Below are positions 37,354-46,180 of a stretch of 64,000 bases of DNA, in pieces. The notes under the pieces are model-generated. The model was not told the origin of the DNA. It made no database searches and was given only the letters and a program-made list of their open reading frames with translations. The stretch lies in the NCBI RefSeq assembly GCF_039534915.1, contig NZ_BAAAWE010000001.1, positions 7,998,001 to 8,062,000 on the forward strand. Reading direction: 5' to 3'. The position numbers were made by a program, and so were the translations under genes. Source of the DNA: Streptomyces roseofulvus. Lineage in GTDB: Bacteria > Actinomycetota > Actinomycetes > Streptomycetales > Streptomycetaceae. Positions within the stretch are counted from its first letter, which is position 1. Every line of letters begins with the position of its first letter.

Positions 37354-37374
37354 AAACGGAACGACGCTCCATTT
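37354..37374. promoter_or_regulatory. TetR-type operator
   Basis: AAACGGAACG, a central A, then CGCTCCATTT: a near-palindrome of 21 bases whose two arms differ at two paired positions. It lies midway between the divergent hydrolase and TetR starts, overlapping a TAGTAT -10-like hexamer at 37374. This is the usual layout for an autorepressing TetR protein. Confidence 0.6.
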
Positions 37375-37425
37375 AGTATTCGAAGCGCTGCTCCGCTTTG
37401 TCAATCGGTGTGGAAGGAACGCGTG

Positions 37426-38022
37426 ATGGCCACCGAGAGCCCGGCAGGGGATTCGCCGTCCAGAGGCAAGCGGGCCGACGCCCGGCGCAACCGGCAGGCG
37501 GTGCTCACCGCCGCCGCCGAGGTGTTCGTCCTCTCCGGCATCGACGCGCCGATCCGCCAGATCGCGGCACGGGCGGACGTCGGGATGGCCACGATCTACC
37601 GCCACTTCCCGACCCGGGCGGATCTCGTCACGGCCGTCTACCACCACCAGATCGAGGCGTGTGCCGAGGCCGGCCCGACCCTGCTGGCCAGTGCCGGGTC
37701 CCCGCTCGAAGCCCTGCGCCAGTGGATCGACCTCTTCGTCGACTTCCTGGTCACCAAACACGGTCTCGCCGACGCCCTGCAGTCCGACAACGAACGCTTC
37801 GCCGCCCTGCACGCCTCCTTCCTCGACCGCCTGCTGCCCGTCTGCGCCCAACTGCTCGACGCCGCCGTCGAATCCGGCGACATCGCGCCGGGTACGCAGC
37901 CGTACGAGCTGATGCGCGGCGTCGGCAACCTCTGCATCGGGCGCGACGATGACCCCCGCTACGACCCCCGACGCCTGATCGCTCTCCTCCTCCAGGGACT
38001 CCAGCGGCCTCGACCGTCCTGA
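37426..38022 (+). CDS. TetR-family transcriptional regulator
   Basis: 198 residues; GGAAGGAAC precedes the ATG. The HTH is at about 25-70, ending VGMATIYRHFPTRADLVTAVYHH. The C-terminal ligand domain includes DFLVTKHGLADALQSDNERFAALHASF. It should repress itself and the divergent hydrolase through the operator at 37354. The ligand may be the hydrolase substrate or product. Confidence 0.88.
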   Translation: MATESPAGDSPSRGKRADARRNRQAVLTAAAEVFVLSGIDAPIRQIAARADVGMATIYRHFPTRADLVTAVYHHQIEACAEAGPTLLASAGSPLEALRQWIDLFVDFLVTKHGLADALQSDNERFAALHASFLDRLLPVCAQLLDAAVESGDIAPGTQPYELMRGVGNLCIGRDDDPRYDPRRLIALLLQGLQRPRPS

Positions 38023-38156
38023 TCCCGACCGCGCAGGCAGCCCCCACCTGCCTCGCCGGCTTCGCCGGTATCGCAGGTCATCACCGCCAAAGAGCTGTGC
38101 TTTCAAGTGAGTTCGCCACTCACCGTCGCTGCCCATGAGCCCGTTAGGGTGGCCCG

Positions 38157-38978
38157 ATGACCGATGCGATCATGGACAGAATGAACCGTTTCCGAGCCGA
38201 GGCGGCATCCCAAGGGCTGCCATCGGAGGAGGTGGAGGAATGGATACGGGTGGCCCGTCCGGCGGCGTACCTGGCGGAGGGCGGTGACGGTCCCCTGGTG
38301 GCCCGGATCGGCGGCGACCCCCTGCTGCCGCACGGCGTGCCGAGGCCGTCGGATCCCTTCGTGGCCGGCATCGACCTCGCGGCTCTGCCGCCCGGCGCCA
38401 CCGACCTCCCGCTCCCCGCCGACGGCCATCTGCTCCTGTTCGCCGGCACCGACATGTACGGCATCGGAGGACAGGTCTCCGACGCGGTGCTGTACGTCCC
38501 CGCCGGCACCCCGACAACCCGCAGCCCCCTCGAACACGGCCGGCGCGAGCCGTACCGACCGCGTGAACTCCGCACGCTCTGGCACCAGCCGAGCGCGCAG
38601 ATGCCGGAGAGCTTCGCCCTCGACAGGTGGGGCGGCTTCCCCGAGGACGAGCAGTTCGAACTCGCCGACGAACTCGGCGACGCCTGGGCGCAAGTGGGCG
38701 GCCACCGCCCTGCCTGGTCCCTGCAGATCGGCGGCCACCCGGTCTCGCCCCAGAACGACCCCGTCCACTACGCCCGTGGTCCCGTGGACGCCGGTCCTTC
38801 CGCCCGAGCAGGCACGGACCACGGAAAGAGCCCCGACGACTGGGCTCTCCTGGCCAGCTGGAGATGCGGCGAGGACGTCACCGAACTGGACTCCGGCGTG
38901 GCTCACTGGGTGGTCCGCCGGCAGGATGCGGCGGCCCGGCGCTTCGACCTGGTCCACCGCTACGTAGAAATGGCATGA
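38157..38978 (+). CDS. DUF1963 domain protein (YwqG-like)
   Basis: 273 residues. It contains ARIGGDPLLPHGVPRPS, GATDLPLPADGHLLLFAGTDMYG, and HRPAWSLQIGGHPVSPQNDP, plus DDWALLASW, as in DUF1963/YwqG proteins of unknown function. The N-terminus starts MTDAIMDRMNRF. No signal peptide. YwqG-like genes are often near toxin-immunity loci, but that is a general trend only. Confidence 0.8.
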   Translation: MTDAIMDRMNRFRAEAASQGLPSEEVEEWIRVARPAAYLAEGGDGPLVARIGGDPLLPHGVPRPSDPFVAGIDLAALPPGATDLPLPADGHLLLFAGTDMYGIGGQVSDAVLYVPAGTPTTRSPLEHGRREPYRPRELRTLWHQPSAQMPESFALDRWGGFPEDEQFELADELGDAWAQVGGHRPAWSLQIGGHPVSPQNDPVHYARGPVDAGPSARAGTDHGKSPDDWALLASWRCGEDVTELDSGVAHWVVRRQDAAARRFDLVHRYVEMA

Positions 38979-39026
38979 CCACGTAGGGCAGGGCCGGCCG
39001 GCTCCACGCTCCCGCCGACGGAGCGA

Positions 39027-39923
39027 TCAGCGCAGCAGCAGGTCGCGGATCGCCTCGGTGATCTCCTCAGGCGCTTCCTCCGCCATGAAGTGCCCCGCGC
39101 CGGTCAGCCGGTGGTCCAGGTCCGGCGCCCACGCGCGCCAGACCGATGAGGCGTCGTAGCCCAGCCGCGCGCCCCAGTCCTGCTGGACGACCGTCACGGG
39201 CATGGCCAGCTGGGAACCCGCGTCCCGGTCCGCCTGGTCGTGTGCGACGTCGATGCCCGCCGAGGCCCGGTAGTCCGCGACGATCGACGGCACGGCCGCG
39301 GCGCTGGCCCGCAGGTACGCGGACCGGACCGGTTCCGGCATGGCGGCCGGGGTGCGGGCCCAGGCGTCGAGGAAGGAGCCGAAGAAGACGTCGGCGCTGT
39401 TGGCGATCAGCGTCTCGGGCAGGCCCGGCGGCTGCGCCATGAGAAACAGGTGGTAGCCGACCGCCGCGGGGACGCCGTGCAGGACGTCCCACATGTCCAG
39501 GGTGGGGACGACGTCGAGGATGCCCAGATGCGTGAGGGCCTCGGGGTGGTCCAGTCCTGCCCGGAAGGCGACCAGGGCGCCCCGGTCGTGGCCGACCAGG
39601 GCGAAGCGTTCATGACCGAGCGCTGCCGCCAGGGCGACGACATCGGCGGCCATGGTGCGCTTGGAGTACACCTCAGGGCCGGCGGCCGCCGGCTTGTCAC
39701 TGGCGCCGTATCCGCGCAGGTCAGGGCAGATCACTGTGTGCTCGCCGGCGAGCCGCTCGGCGACGTGCCGCCACATCAGGTGGGTCTGGGGGAAGCCGTG
39801 CAGCAGCACGACCGGGCTGCCGTGGCCGCCGACGGCTGCGGCCAGCTCGATTCCGTCGGCACCGGGCAGACGGACGAGCTCGAAACCGGGAATGGTGGGG
39901 GTGGGAGTGGGAGTGGGAGTCAT
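39027..39923 (-). CDS. Alpha/beta hydrolase (haloacetate-dehalogenase/epoxide-hydrolase-like)
   Basis: 298 residues. HGFPQTHLMWRHVAE, PDLRGYGASDKP, the nucleophile elbow VGHDRGALVAFR (Asp with the following Arg, as in fluoroacetate dehalogenases) and GAGHFMAEEAPEE (His) are visible. The Asp-Arg elbow points to C-halogen or epoxide bond cleavage. The start MTPTPTPTPT is encoded by a GGGAGT-type hexamer repeat, so its true N-terminus may be a later codon. It is divergent from the SARP-like gene and may be regulated by it. Confidence 0.85.
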   Translation of the reverse strand: MTPTPTPTPTIPGFELVRLPGADGIELAAAVGGHGSPVVLLHGFPQTHLMWRHVAERLAGEHTVICPDLRGYGASDKPAAAGPEVYSKRTMAADVVALAAALGHERFALVGHDRGALVAFRAGLDHPEALTHLGILDVVPTLDMWDVLHGVPAAVGYHLFLMAQPPGLPETLIANSADVFFGSFLDAWARTPAAMPEPVRSAYLRASAAAVPSIVADYRASAGIDVAHDQADRDAGSQLAMPVTVVQQDWGARLGYDASSVWRAWAPDLDHRLTGAGHFMAEEAPEEITEAIRDLLLR

Positions 39924-40060
39924 GGAAGATCCGCTTCTGGCTTCGGGGGACCGGCGAAAGCCGCGGTCCGGGGAGTGACGCAGTCAGCGTCGGCGACAGC
40001 GATCAGCAGCCGATCAGTACGCTTCGACGCCGCCGACCCGAGACGCGGAAGATGGAGGGC

Positions 40061-41998
40061 ATGCGAATCGACGTACTCGGTGCCGTACGTGCCCTCGACG
40101 ACGACGGCACGCCGGTCGACCTGGGCGGACCCCGCCACCGCGAGGTACTCGCCCGGCTCGTCGCCGCCGGCGGACGGATGGTCACCACCGACACCCTGGT
40201 GGCGGACCTGTGGGCCGAGCCGCCGGTCCGTGCCGTCGGCGCGTTGCGTACGTTCGTCGCCGCACTGCGCCGCGCCCTCGAACCCGGCCGGCCTCCCCGC
40301 ACCCCGCCGCGCATCCTCGTCACCGAAGGACCCGGCTACGCTCTGCACCTGCCGCGCGACACCGTGGACGTCCACCGATTCGAGGACGCCCTGGACCGCG
40401 CCCGGCGCACCCCCGACGCCCTGACGGACCTGGACGAGGCCCTCGCGGCGTGGCGCGGCCCGGCCTACGCCGACGTGACCGGCTCCCTGTGGGCCCAGCG
40501 CGAACGGACGCGACTGGAGGAGCTGAGGCTGGAGGGCGTGGAGCTGCGCGCCCGCCTGCTCCTCGATTCCGGCGCAGGAGCCGAGCTGGTCGCCGAACTG
40601 GGCACCCACGTCACCGAACACCCCTGGCGCGAACCGGCCTGGGGGCTGCTGGCCCGCGCCCTGCACCGGGCAGGCCGCCAAGCGGACGCACTGGCCACCC
40701 TTCGCCGCGCCCGTTCGATGCTCGCGGACCAACTCGGGCTCGACCCCGGAGCCGACCTCCGGCACCTGGAGACGGAGATTCTCCGGGGCGGCGCGACCCT
40801 CCAGCCGCCGCCGTCCGTGTGGACCGCAGGCGTACGACTCGGCCCCCGCACCACCGTCGAGCTGGCACGTACCCTTGCCCTGGCGGGCGGCGACGCCCTC
40901 GTCCACTCGCGGCGCGACCGCCTCGCCGCCGTTCAGGCGGCGGAACGCACCGGAGACACCGCGCTGACCGCCCGCATCATCGGCGCCTACGACGTGCCCG
41001 CCCTGTGGAGCCGGGCCGACGACCCCGAGCAGTCCCGCGCCGTCGTCGCGGCGGCCGAGCGTGCGCTCACCGCACTCGGCACCGACGGCCCTGCCGCACT
41101 ACGCGCCCGCCTGCTGGCCACCGTCGCGGTCGAGAGCCGCAGCGCCGATCTGTCCGCAGCCGAGCAGGCCCGCGCCGGCGAGGCGGCGCGCGAGGCCGAG
41201 GCGCTGGCCCGCGAACTGGGCGATCCGGCCCTGCTGGCCTTCGCCCTCAACGGCGTGTTCCTCCAGTCCTTCACCCGGCCCGGCCTCGCGCCCGTACGGG
41301 ACGTGATCGGCAGCGAGATCCTCGACCTGGCCACACGACACGAGCTGCCCGACTTCGCCGTGCTCGGCCGGCTCATCCGCCTGCAATCCGCCTCGGCCCT
41401 CGGCGACCTCGCCTCCGCGGCCGCACACGCCGAGGCCGCCGAGCAGCTCGCCGTCAGCACCGAGGCCTCCCTCGTCCCCGTGCTCACCGGCTGGTTCCGG
41501 GCCCGGGCCACAGCCGCCCACAGCACCGAACCAGGCGGCCCGACCGCCGCCACGGCCGCGGCCCAGTACCGCGCCGCCGAGAACGCCCTCGCCGAGACGG
41601 CGGGCATGCCCGGGCTGCACCGGGGCCTGTTCGCCCTCGCCCTCCTCGGAGTACGTCTCCTGCACGGCCGCCCGGCGCCCACCGATCCGGCTCTCGACTG
41701 GGGGCCGTACCACCCCTGGACGCGCCCCCTGGTGCTCCTCGCCCGCGACCGCGTCGAAGAGGCCCGTACCGCCTTGTCCATGACGCCCGAACCGCCGCCC
41801 GACCACATGCAGGAGGCACTCTGGTGCCTGACCGCCCACACCGCCGCCCGCCTCGACGAGCGCCCCCTCGCCGCCCGCGCGGCAACAGCCTTGCACGCCG
41901 CCCGCGACGAACACGCGGGCGCTGCGAGCGGGTTGCTGACCCTGGGTCCGGTGGCGCGCTTCCTGGCGGAGGCGGAGAGGTGCGCGAACGGAGAATGA
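40061..41998 (+). CDS. SARP/AfsR-type transcriptional regulator, no NB-ARC
   Basis: 645 residues. An OmpR-like wHTH at about 1-95 (RIDVLGAVRALDDDGTPVDLGGPRHREVLARL) is followed by a BTAD domain at about 100-245 (VDVHRFEDALDRARR, TEHPWREPAWGLLARALHRAGRQADALATLRRAR). The rest is helical, Ala/Arg-rich and TPR-like. No Walker A motif is present, so it is not a full AfsR. ATG 40061 is used; ATG 40052 would add three residues. SARP-type proteins usually activate secondary metabolism. The only neighbour is the divergent hydrolase. Confidence 0.85.
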   Translation: MRIDVLGAVRALDDDGTPVDLGGPRHREVLARLVAAGGRMVTTDTLVADLWAEPPVRAVGALRTFVAALRRALEPGRPPRTPPRILVTEGPGYALHLPRDTVDVHRFEDALDRARRTPDALTDLDEALAAWRGPAYADVTGSLWAQRERTRLEELRLEGVELRARLLLDSGAGAELVAELGTHVTEHPWREPAWGLLARALHRAGRQADALATLRRARSMLADQLGLDPGADLRHLETEILRGGATLQPPPSVWTAGVRLGPRTTVELARTLALAGGDALVHSRRDRLAAVQAAERTGDTALTARIIGAYDVPALWSRADDPEQSRAVVAAAERALTALGTDGPAALRARLLATVAVESRSADLSAAEQARAGEAAREAEALARELGDPALLAFALNGVFLQSFTRPGLAPVRDVIGSEILDLATRHELPDFAVLGRLIRLQSASALGDLASAAAHAEAAEQLAVSTEASLVPVLTGWFRARATAAHSTEPGGPTAATAAAQYRAAENALAETAGMPGLHRGLFALALLGVRLLHGRPAPTDPALDWGPYHPWTRPLVLLARDRVEEARTALSMTPEPPPDHMQEALWCLTAHTAARLDERPLAARAATALHAARDEHAGAASGLLTLGPVARFLAEAERCANGE

Positions 41999-42506
41999 CC
42001 GAGGCCGCCCGCACACCGCTGTCAAAGAAGCAGAGGCCGGGACGGTCCAGGGCAGGCCGCTGCGTGGATCAGACCCCCCGGGAAAACCTGCCGCAGCGAA
42101 CAACCACAGAAGTGCTCTCTGCCGGCCGCCGCCGAAGAGACAGCTACCGATGCCGGCGAGCGCGCGCATCTCCTCATACGGCGCCTGAACGCTCCGCGCC
42201 AGTGCGAGCGCCCCGTGGTGCCGATCGGACGTCGAGGTTGCCGGGATCCTCGAAGAGCCGGAGGCGGCGGCCGGCCACGGGAAGTCGAGCCCGTGGACGA
42301 CGCGCAGTCTGCTGCCCGGAAGCGCGCGGCCGTCGTCCAGATGGTGGCTGACCAGTAGCCGGTCCGGGTCGGCGAGACAAGGACAGGCCCTTGGCGAGGC
42401 GACGGCGCAACCGCACTACGTCAACAGCGTTGACCATTGAGGGAAGGCCTTGCCAGGATCAGCCGAACCGCCACGCCCGCCAGCCCCGCACCTCTTACGG
42501 AGTGCC
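41999..42506. other. Gene-free region
   Basis: One minus-strand frame around 42200-42350 reads LVSHHLDDGRALPGSRLRVVHGLDFPWPAAASG, which looks protein-like, but there is no start or domain. Probably a relic. Nothing else seen. Confidence 0.35.
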
Positions 42507-43001
42507 GTGATTGCCCCAGACTCGCATCCCGTCGCCGGACCGGGTTTCACCCCTGCCCTCCGCTTCGCCTTCGAGGTCCGTGCGTTCCTCGCTCCCTCGC
42601 TCCATATCGGGCACGGTGCCGGAGAAGTCACCGAGTACGTCCCCATCACCGGCGGCACCGTCGACGGCCCGGGCCTGCGCGGCAAGGTCCTGGCCGGCGG
42701 CGGCGACTGGTGCGACAGACGCAGCGGTGTCTACCAGCTCGATGCCCGTTACCTCCTGCAAGCCGATGACGGCGCGGTCATCGACATCACCAACCGCGGC
42801 TATTACCACGAGGACGATCCCGCCGCCCCCGCCCAGTACGACGGCGCCCTGCAGGTGTCCGAGGCAGGCGTGTACTACCGAACCTCCCCCGTCTTCCGCA
42901 CCGATGCCCCCGCCCACCTCTGGCTCGCCCGCACCGTCTTCGTCGGCCTCGCCCGCGGCGACGACTCCGAAGTCGCCATCCGCTTCTACTCCGTGACCTG
43001 A
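42507..43001 (+). CDS. DUF3237 domain protein
   Basis: 164 residues from GTG 42507, with GGAG 4 bases upstream. The core YVPITGGTVDGPGLRGKVLAGGGDWCDRRSG, then YLLQADDGAVIDITNRGYY, and YYRTSPVFRTDAPAHLWLARTVFVGLARG, matches DUF3237, a barrel family of unknown function. Length agrees with the family. It has no cotranscribed neighbour. Confidence 0.85.
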   Translation: MIAPDSHPVAGPGFTPALRFAFEVRAFLAPSLHIGHGAGEVTEYVPITGGTVDGPGLRGKVLAGGGDWCDRRSGVYQLDARYLLQADDGAVIDITNRGYYHEDDPAAPAQYDGALQVSEAGVYYRTSPVFRTDAPAHLWLARTVFVGLARGDDSEVAIRFYSVT

Positions 43002-43823
43002 CCACCGCCGCGCCAAGCCGCAACACACAGCCTCACCACACGCCCAGCCAGAACAGCCGCCATCGTGCCGACGAGCCCTCAGGAACGCCGGCCCAGCTCC
43101 GCCCCACAGAAGACGAGCGCACCCGCGGCCGCCGAATTCTCGGTACCGACTCTCCGATACTGACCGGCCCGAACCGGTCCCCGCCCTCGACACCGGCCCG
43201 CGGATCAACTCGACTCTCCTGGCGCCGGACGCTCCTCACCACGGCGGCCGTGCGCCCCTGCCGGCGCGTACCAGAGCCGGGCGGTCCAGGTGGGCCCCGA
43301 CATCCCGATGACCGAGACCCATGACGCCTGTGCCGCCAGTCACCAGCACCGTCCCGGGCCCGACGAGCAGGACGAACCACTCGGACACAAGCATGACTAG
43401 CCGCCGCCGGGCAAGCGGGAGTTGACGCTCCGTCGATGCCGCGACCACCGCTGTACCGGTGCGGCCACGACCCGTGGCGGGGGCCGTGTATACCGCCACC
43501 GCCCAGCCGAGGGGCGCGTGAGGTACCACTGGCCCGGCGAGCATGTGGAGCACGCCATCGCTGGCTGCACGCCCAAGCGCGCACCGTTGCCCTGGCGCTG
43601 TTCGGCGACAGCAGCGACCATCGACACCCAACGGGCCGTCGCGCGCGCTCACTTCGTGAGGGACTCTCGAGCGGCCGGGCCTCGGGGCTGTGTCCGAGCC
43701 GCCCTATGCACCGCCGATCACGGGGCAGGGCGATTCCTGCCGGCGGGCGGGCGGCGGGACGTCTCTGCCTCGGCAGCCCCGACTCTCGCATCGATGCACT
43801 GAGTAACCGCTACGCTGCAAAGC
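43002..43823. other. Gene-free region with a possible SDR/ketoreductase scrap
   Basis: On the minus strand near 43300-43365 the peptide GPGTVLVTGGTGVMG resembles the NADP-binding start of a polyketide-synthase ketoreductase or SDR, but it is only about 15 residues long. No intact gene, IS end or repeat was seen in the other 750 bases. Confidence 0.35.
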
Positions 43824-44390
43824 GTGAACAAGCGATCGTTACCGCTCGTGCTCGCCGCTTCGGCCTGCCTCACCCTCACGGGCCCGCCACTCACCGCCCA
43901 CGCCGCCGCACGGCCGGCGCCTTGCATCGGCGGCGCCACCGAGACCAAGGGGTTCTCGGCAGTCGACGACGGCGAGATCCGCTGGACCGACAACACCGCC
44001 TATGACGACGCCCGCAAGTACGCGATCTCGGAGTGGCAGTACAGGGGCTCGAAGATCAAGATCGTGGAGGACTCCGCCTTCACCTCCAACGACCTGGAGT
44101 TCAAGGACGCCAACCTCGGTACGGGAGACTCCGCCCCGCTCGGCCGGTACGAGAGGCACGGCAACATCGGCGCAACCGACTACATCATCTTCAACAAGCA
44201 GAAGCTGCGGGGCGCGTCCAAGGACCGGCTGCGGTACGTCGCCCTGCATGAGCTGGGGCACGCGCTCGGCTTGTGCCACAAGGCCGACACCGTCGTCTCC
44301 CTGATGTGGAAGAACGCGCCGACGCCCGGGTACGAGATCACCTGGATCCCGGACGTCGACAAGGCCAACTACAAGAAGCTGTGGGGCTGA
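43824..44390 (+). CDS. Secreted metzincin metalloprotease (matrixin/snapalysin-like)
   Basis: 188 residues, GTG start. A signal peptide spans about 1-28 (LPLVLAASACLTLTGPPLTAHA). The mature protein has HELGHALGLCH (H142, E143, H146, H152), the metzincin zinc motif HExxHxxGxxH, and VVSLMWKN supplies the Met-turn. The size fits a single catalytic domain without pro- or haemopexin domains. Cys34 and Cys151 could pair. Its stop codon overlaps the next start (TGATG), so the two proteins are made together. Confidence 0.88.
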   Translation: MNKRSLPLVLAASACLTLTGPPLTAHAAARPAPCIGGATETKGFSAVDDGEIRWTDNTAYDDARKYAISEWQYRGSKIKIVEDSAFTSNDLEFKDANLGTGDSAPLGRYERHGNIGATDYIIFNKQKLRGASKDRLRYVALHELGHALGLCHKADTVVSLMWKNAPTPGYEITWIPDVDKANYKKLWG

Positions 44391-44884
44391 TGATCATGAA
44401 CAAGCTCGCGACCGGAGCCCTCGGCCTCGCGCTGGTGGCCGCGGGAGGCCTGACCGCATACGCCTTCCTCCAGCAGGACGAAGCAGTACACGTGGAGTCG
44501 CTGTGCACGCCGACGCAGACCGACGCGGCCGAGGCCGCCCGCGCCCAGAACCTCGCGCTGGTCGACGTTGTCGAGCAGGGTGCGTACGTACCCAAGGGCG
44601 CCGACGCCGGCGTGCAGACGTTCAAGGTCCGCACCCTCGCCGTCTACAAGGGCACGCTGCCTGACGATGCGGAGATCGGCCTCCCCAAGAACACCGCTGC
44701 GCTGCAGCCCGGCCTCCGCTACGAGGTGTCCGTCCTGGGACCGGAGGCCGGAACGTGGATCGCCCGCTTCACCCGGCCGGTACCGGCGGACAAGACAGTC
44801 GAGTCGGTCGCCGAGCACTGGAAGACGGAGATCGGCAAGAAGTTCGTGGAGCCCCCCTGCTCCGACATCACCACGGCACCGTGA
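44390..44884 (+). CDS. Membrane-anchored NTR/TIMP-like protein coupled to the metalloprotease
   Basis: 164 residues; ATG 44390 or 44396. A TM/signal segment (KLATGALGLALVAAGGLTAYAFL) precedes an extracytoplasmic domain. That domain starts LCTPTQTDAAEAAR, then ALVDVVEQG, TFKVRTLAVYKGTLPDDAEIGL and LQPGLRYEVSVLG, the strand order and VYKG turn of NTR/OB-fold proteins such as TIMPs and bacterial homologues. Cys near the domain start and PPCSD near the end could form a disulfide. Because it is cotranslated with a metzincin, an inhibitor or partner role is inferred. The fold assignment is by eye. Confidence 0.7.
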   Translation: MIMNKLATGALGLALVAAGGLTAYAFLQQDEAVHVESLCTPTQTDAAEAARAQNLALVDVVEQGAYVPKGADAGVQTFKVRTLAVYKGTLPDDAEIGLPKNTAALQPGLRYEVSVLGPEAGTWIARFTRPVPADKTVESVAEHWKTEIGKKFVEPPCSDITTAP

Positions 44885-45212
44885 GTGCGATGCAAGGAGG
44901 GACGAGTCGTCTGAAGCGCCAACGACTCGTCCCAGACCGAGCCCGAACACGGGCACCCGGGCACGGCGCCCCAGCGCCTTGGCGCTCCGCCTCGGTGACG
45001 GCGGCGGGCGGTCGAATGGCTCCTCGAACTCGGTCCATTCGCCTGACGTGGTGTCCGGTACGCGTCGGTGGGACGGATCTGGGGCCGGCTCTCCGGGTGC
45101 TCTTGGTGGTGGTCGATGACGTCTTCGTCGAGCACCGAGACGTAGTCGCACGTGTTTGGACATTCATGTGTCCGAGCAAGGCGTGACCTCGGTCCGGGCG
45201 TAGGGTCCCTGC
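44885..45212. other. Gene-free region
   Basis: No gene or repeat recognised between the NTR-like gene and the SUKH-4-like gene. Confidence 0.4.
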
Positions 45213-45764
45213 ATGGACTTCGCCGTCACCGCGGACGAGGTGCGCGCCGCTTTCGGACCCACGGGCGTCGTCTACTGCCCCCGCTACACGACACCCCACC
45301 ATCGACTCGACGCCCGCACCGCGCACCTGCTGAGCACGGTCGGGCTGCCCGACACGGAATGGTTCATGTCGAAGGCCAGTCAGCGAGCGGATGATCACAT
45401 CGACATCCCTCGGTGGTACAGCAAGTGGGGGATCGCTCCCGACGAGTGCCGCGACTGGCTCGTGCTGGGCACGCTCGTGGACACCACCCTCGGCCTCGAC
45501 CCAGACTCCGGAACCGTCTACGCCCTCAGCGACGGCCCGACTCTCATGTCCTACAGCCCCCTCCACCGGGACGTCGAATCCCTCGTCTACGCCCTCACCT
45601 ACTTCGAGAGCCTGCGCCAGACCCTGGAAGAGAACGACGTGGACCGCGAGGAGCGCGTGGACGCTCTGCGTGCTCGGATCACGGCATTCGATCCCCTCCC
45701 GTTCGCCGACCAGGAGTCACAGTGGCACCTCGTCTTCGAAGAGGTGATCGACGGCATCTGGTAG
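45213..45764 (+). CDS. SUKH-4 family immunity-like protein
   Basis: 183 residues from MDFAVTADEVRAAFG. The pattern GLPDTEWFM near the start, DWLVLGTLVDTTLGLDPDSGTVYAL and SPLHRDVESLVYALTYFESL in the middle, and FADQESQWHLVFEEVIDGIW at the end fits the SUKH-4 (SMI1/KNR4-like) immunity fold. Such proteins neutralise secreted or contact-delivered toxins. No toxin gene is seen nearby, so it would be an orphan. Confidence 0.7.
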   Translation: MDFAVTADEVRAAFGPTGVVYCPRYTTPHHRLDARTAHLLSTVGLPDTEWFMSKASQRADDHIDIPRWYSKWGIAPDECRDWLVLGTLVDTTLGLDPDSGTVYALSDGPTLMSYSPLHRDVESLVYALTYFESLRQTLEENDVDREERVDALRARITAFDPLPFADQESQWHLVFEEVIDGIW

Positions 45765-46180
45765 CCGCTGAGCAGAGCGCCGGGACAGGCGAGGGGGACG
45801 CTCCCCACCGAGCTCAGCAGCCGACAGCAAAGGTCGAACGGCTTCGAGAGGCCCAGCGACCCTGACCACGCGTTCGTCGCCAGGCGATAGGAGGCGGGGG
45901 GCGTCTTCGTAAGGCCGGGTCTTGCGGGGCCCTGGGGAACGCCTGAGCGGCGCACGCCGCCGGCGCCGCACCCGGCGGCGTTGGCCGCAGTGGTGGAGTG
46001 GAGGTCCACGGGAGGTCTCGCCAGAACCCGAGGAGCGATGTCGTCCTGGCGCGCTATGGGGAGTCCCGGGTCTGCCGCTCTTTCGTGCGGTTCTGGGGAG
46101 CGGGAGACGTCCGGGATGGCAACCCGATCCAGGGAGCGTCCTACCACTGGAACAGACCGTGGTGCTGCGGTCCCGGCGGT
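45765..46180. other. Gene-free region
   Basis: About 415 bases, no supportable gene or element. It separates the SUKH-4-like gene from the convergent lipase. Confidence 0.4.

Noticed and set aside
43300..43365. GTVLVTGGTGVMG on the minus strand, possible ketoreductase remnant
   Set aside because: A glycine-rich 15-residue match is too short, and no further SDR or PKS motifs were found around it.
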